A DNA stretch of 6,967 nucleotides, taken from positions 1-6,967 of the forward strand of contig JBBSDW010000162.1 in assembly GCA_038240295.1 (NCBI GenBank), given 5' to 3'. Under the pieces are notes generated by a model. The model worked only from the letters and a program-made list of their open reading frames with translations, was not told where the DNA came from and ran no database searches. Each line of letters starts with the position of its first letter. Position 1 is the stretch's first letter. Below, one piece after another: positions 6,665 to 6,967 of the stretch. The DNA comes from JABDDM01 sp038240295. GTDB taxonomy: Bacteria; Bacteroidota; Ignavibacteria; Palsa-1295. The position numbers and the translations under genes are program-made.

Positions 6665-6955
6665 TCAGTTCTTCCGCTTTTGATGAGCGGGAGCCTGAGC
6701 GTCTTCTCTTCGGTCATGCAATTCCGAGCGTCGGCGTTCAAGCTGGCGGGTCAATTTTTGCCTGCGGGCAGATTCTCCAGAGGTCCTGAAATCGGGTGTG
6801 GATGCCGAAGGAGCCTGGATAAGATTCTGCTGGACCAATGGTGTTCCAGGGTGCAGTTGTGGGGCCGGCTTCGTGACGGTCTGTCCAAAAACGATCGTGG
6901 GCGCACCGAGAAAGATTAAGAAGCTACAGGTCGAGAAAAATTTTCGTGTATTCAT
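6665..6955 (-). CDS. Small exported protein of unknown function with basic C-terminal half
   Basis: The product has 96 residues and I do not recognise the family. Residues 1 to about 24 are a plausible Sec signal peptide (basic MNTRK, hydrophobic 'FLIFLGAPTIVFG', likely cleavage before Gln25-Thr). Residues about 25-60 are Pro/Gln/Thr-rich ('KPAPQLHPGTPLVQQN') and look disordered. Residues about 62-96 are strongly charged and mostly basic ('ARRQKLTRQLERRRSELHDR', then 'HQKRKN'), probably one helix followed by a loose tail. The ATG has GGA about nine bases upstream, at the window edge. The gene is followed by a strong terminator at 6471-6512. The signal peptide, ribosome site and terminator together support a real gene despite its size. 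The + strand open frame across the same bases lacks such features. It could alternatively be a decayed remnant of a longer periplasmic protein. Confidence 0.62.
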   Translation of the reverse strand: MNTRKFFSTCSFLIFLGAPTIVFGQTVTKPAPQLHPGTPLVQQNLIQAPSASTPDFRTSGESARRQKLTRQLERRRSELHDRREDAQAPAHQKRKN

Positions 6956-6967
6956 GATTTACATTCC

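Overview
The window looks like chromosome from a member of the Bacteroidota/Chlorobiota (FCB) group, possibly an Ignavibacteria- or Kapabacteria-like lineage. The evidence is a C-terminal type IX secretion (T9SS) sorting domain on a large exported protein, two lipoproteins with clear lipoboxes, a lipoprotein of the 'WGTS..VG..G.ILHFNGTTW' repeat type, and intermediate GC content. The lineage is an inference; no rRNA or other taxonomic marker is present. No mobile element, CRISPR array, tRNA or rRNA was seen.

Left half, + strand (1-3624): the window opens inside a large secreted protein (1-2592) with about seven propeller-like blade motifs and a C-terminal T9SS sorting domain. One base after its stop begins a surface lipoprotein (2594 on) with a Cys/His-rich linker and propeller-like repeats. 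This second gene appears broken. An in-frame TGA at 3212-3214 interrupts it, recognisable repeat sequence continues in the same frame after the stop, and the rest is read in another frame up to 3624. The two genes probably form one transcription unit for cell-surface or extracellular proteins.

Middle (3625-3764): a convergent intergenic gap with a hairpin of 11 consecutive pairs and a weaker one.

Right half, - strand (6268 down to 3765): a compact probable operon, in transcription order an M24-family Xaa-Pro peptidase, recO (recombination mediator) and a SnoaL-like lipoprotein, with gaps of 52 and 49 bases. This combines housekeeping peptide turnover and DNA repair with an envelope protein of unknown role.

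Right end (6269-6967): a gap of about 400 bases holds a strong bidirectional-type terminator (6471-6512) and small inverted repeats. It is followed by a short - strand gene for an unrecognised exported protein of 96 residues with a very basic tail. No multi-gene novel system is evident. The points most worth a second look are the disrupted lipoprotein, its repeated HCDTC linker, and the small basic secreted protein.
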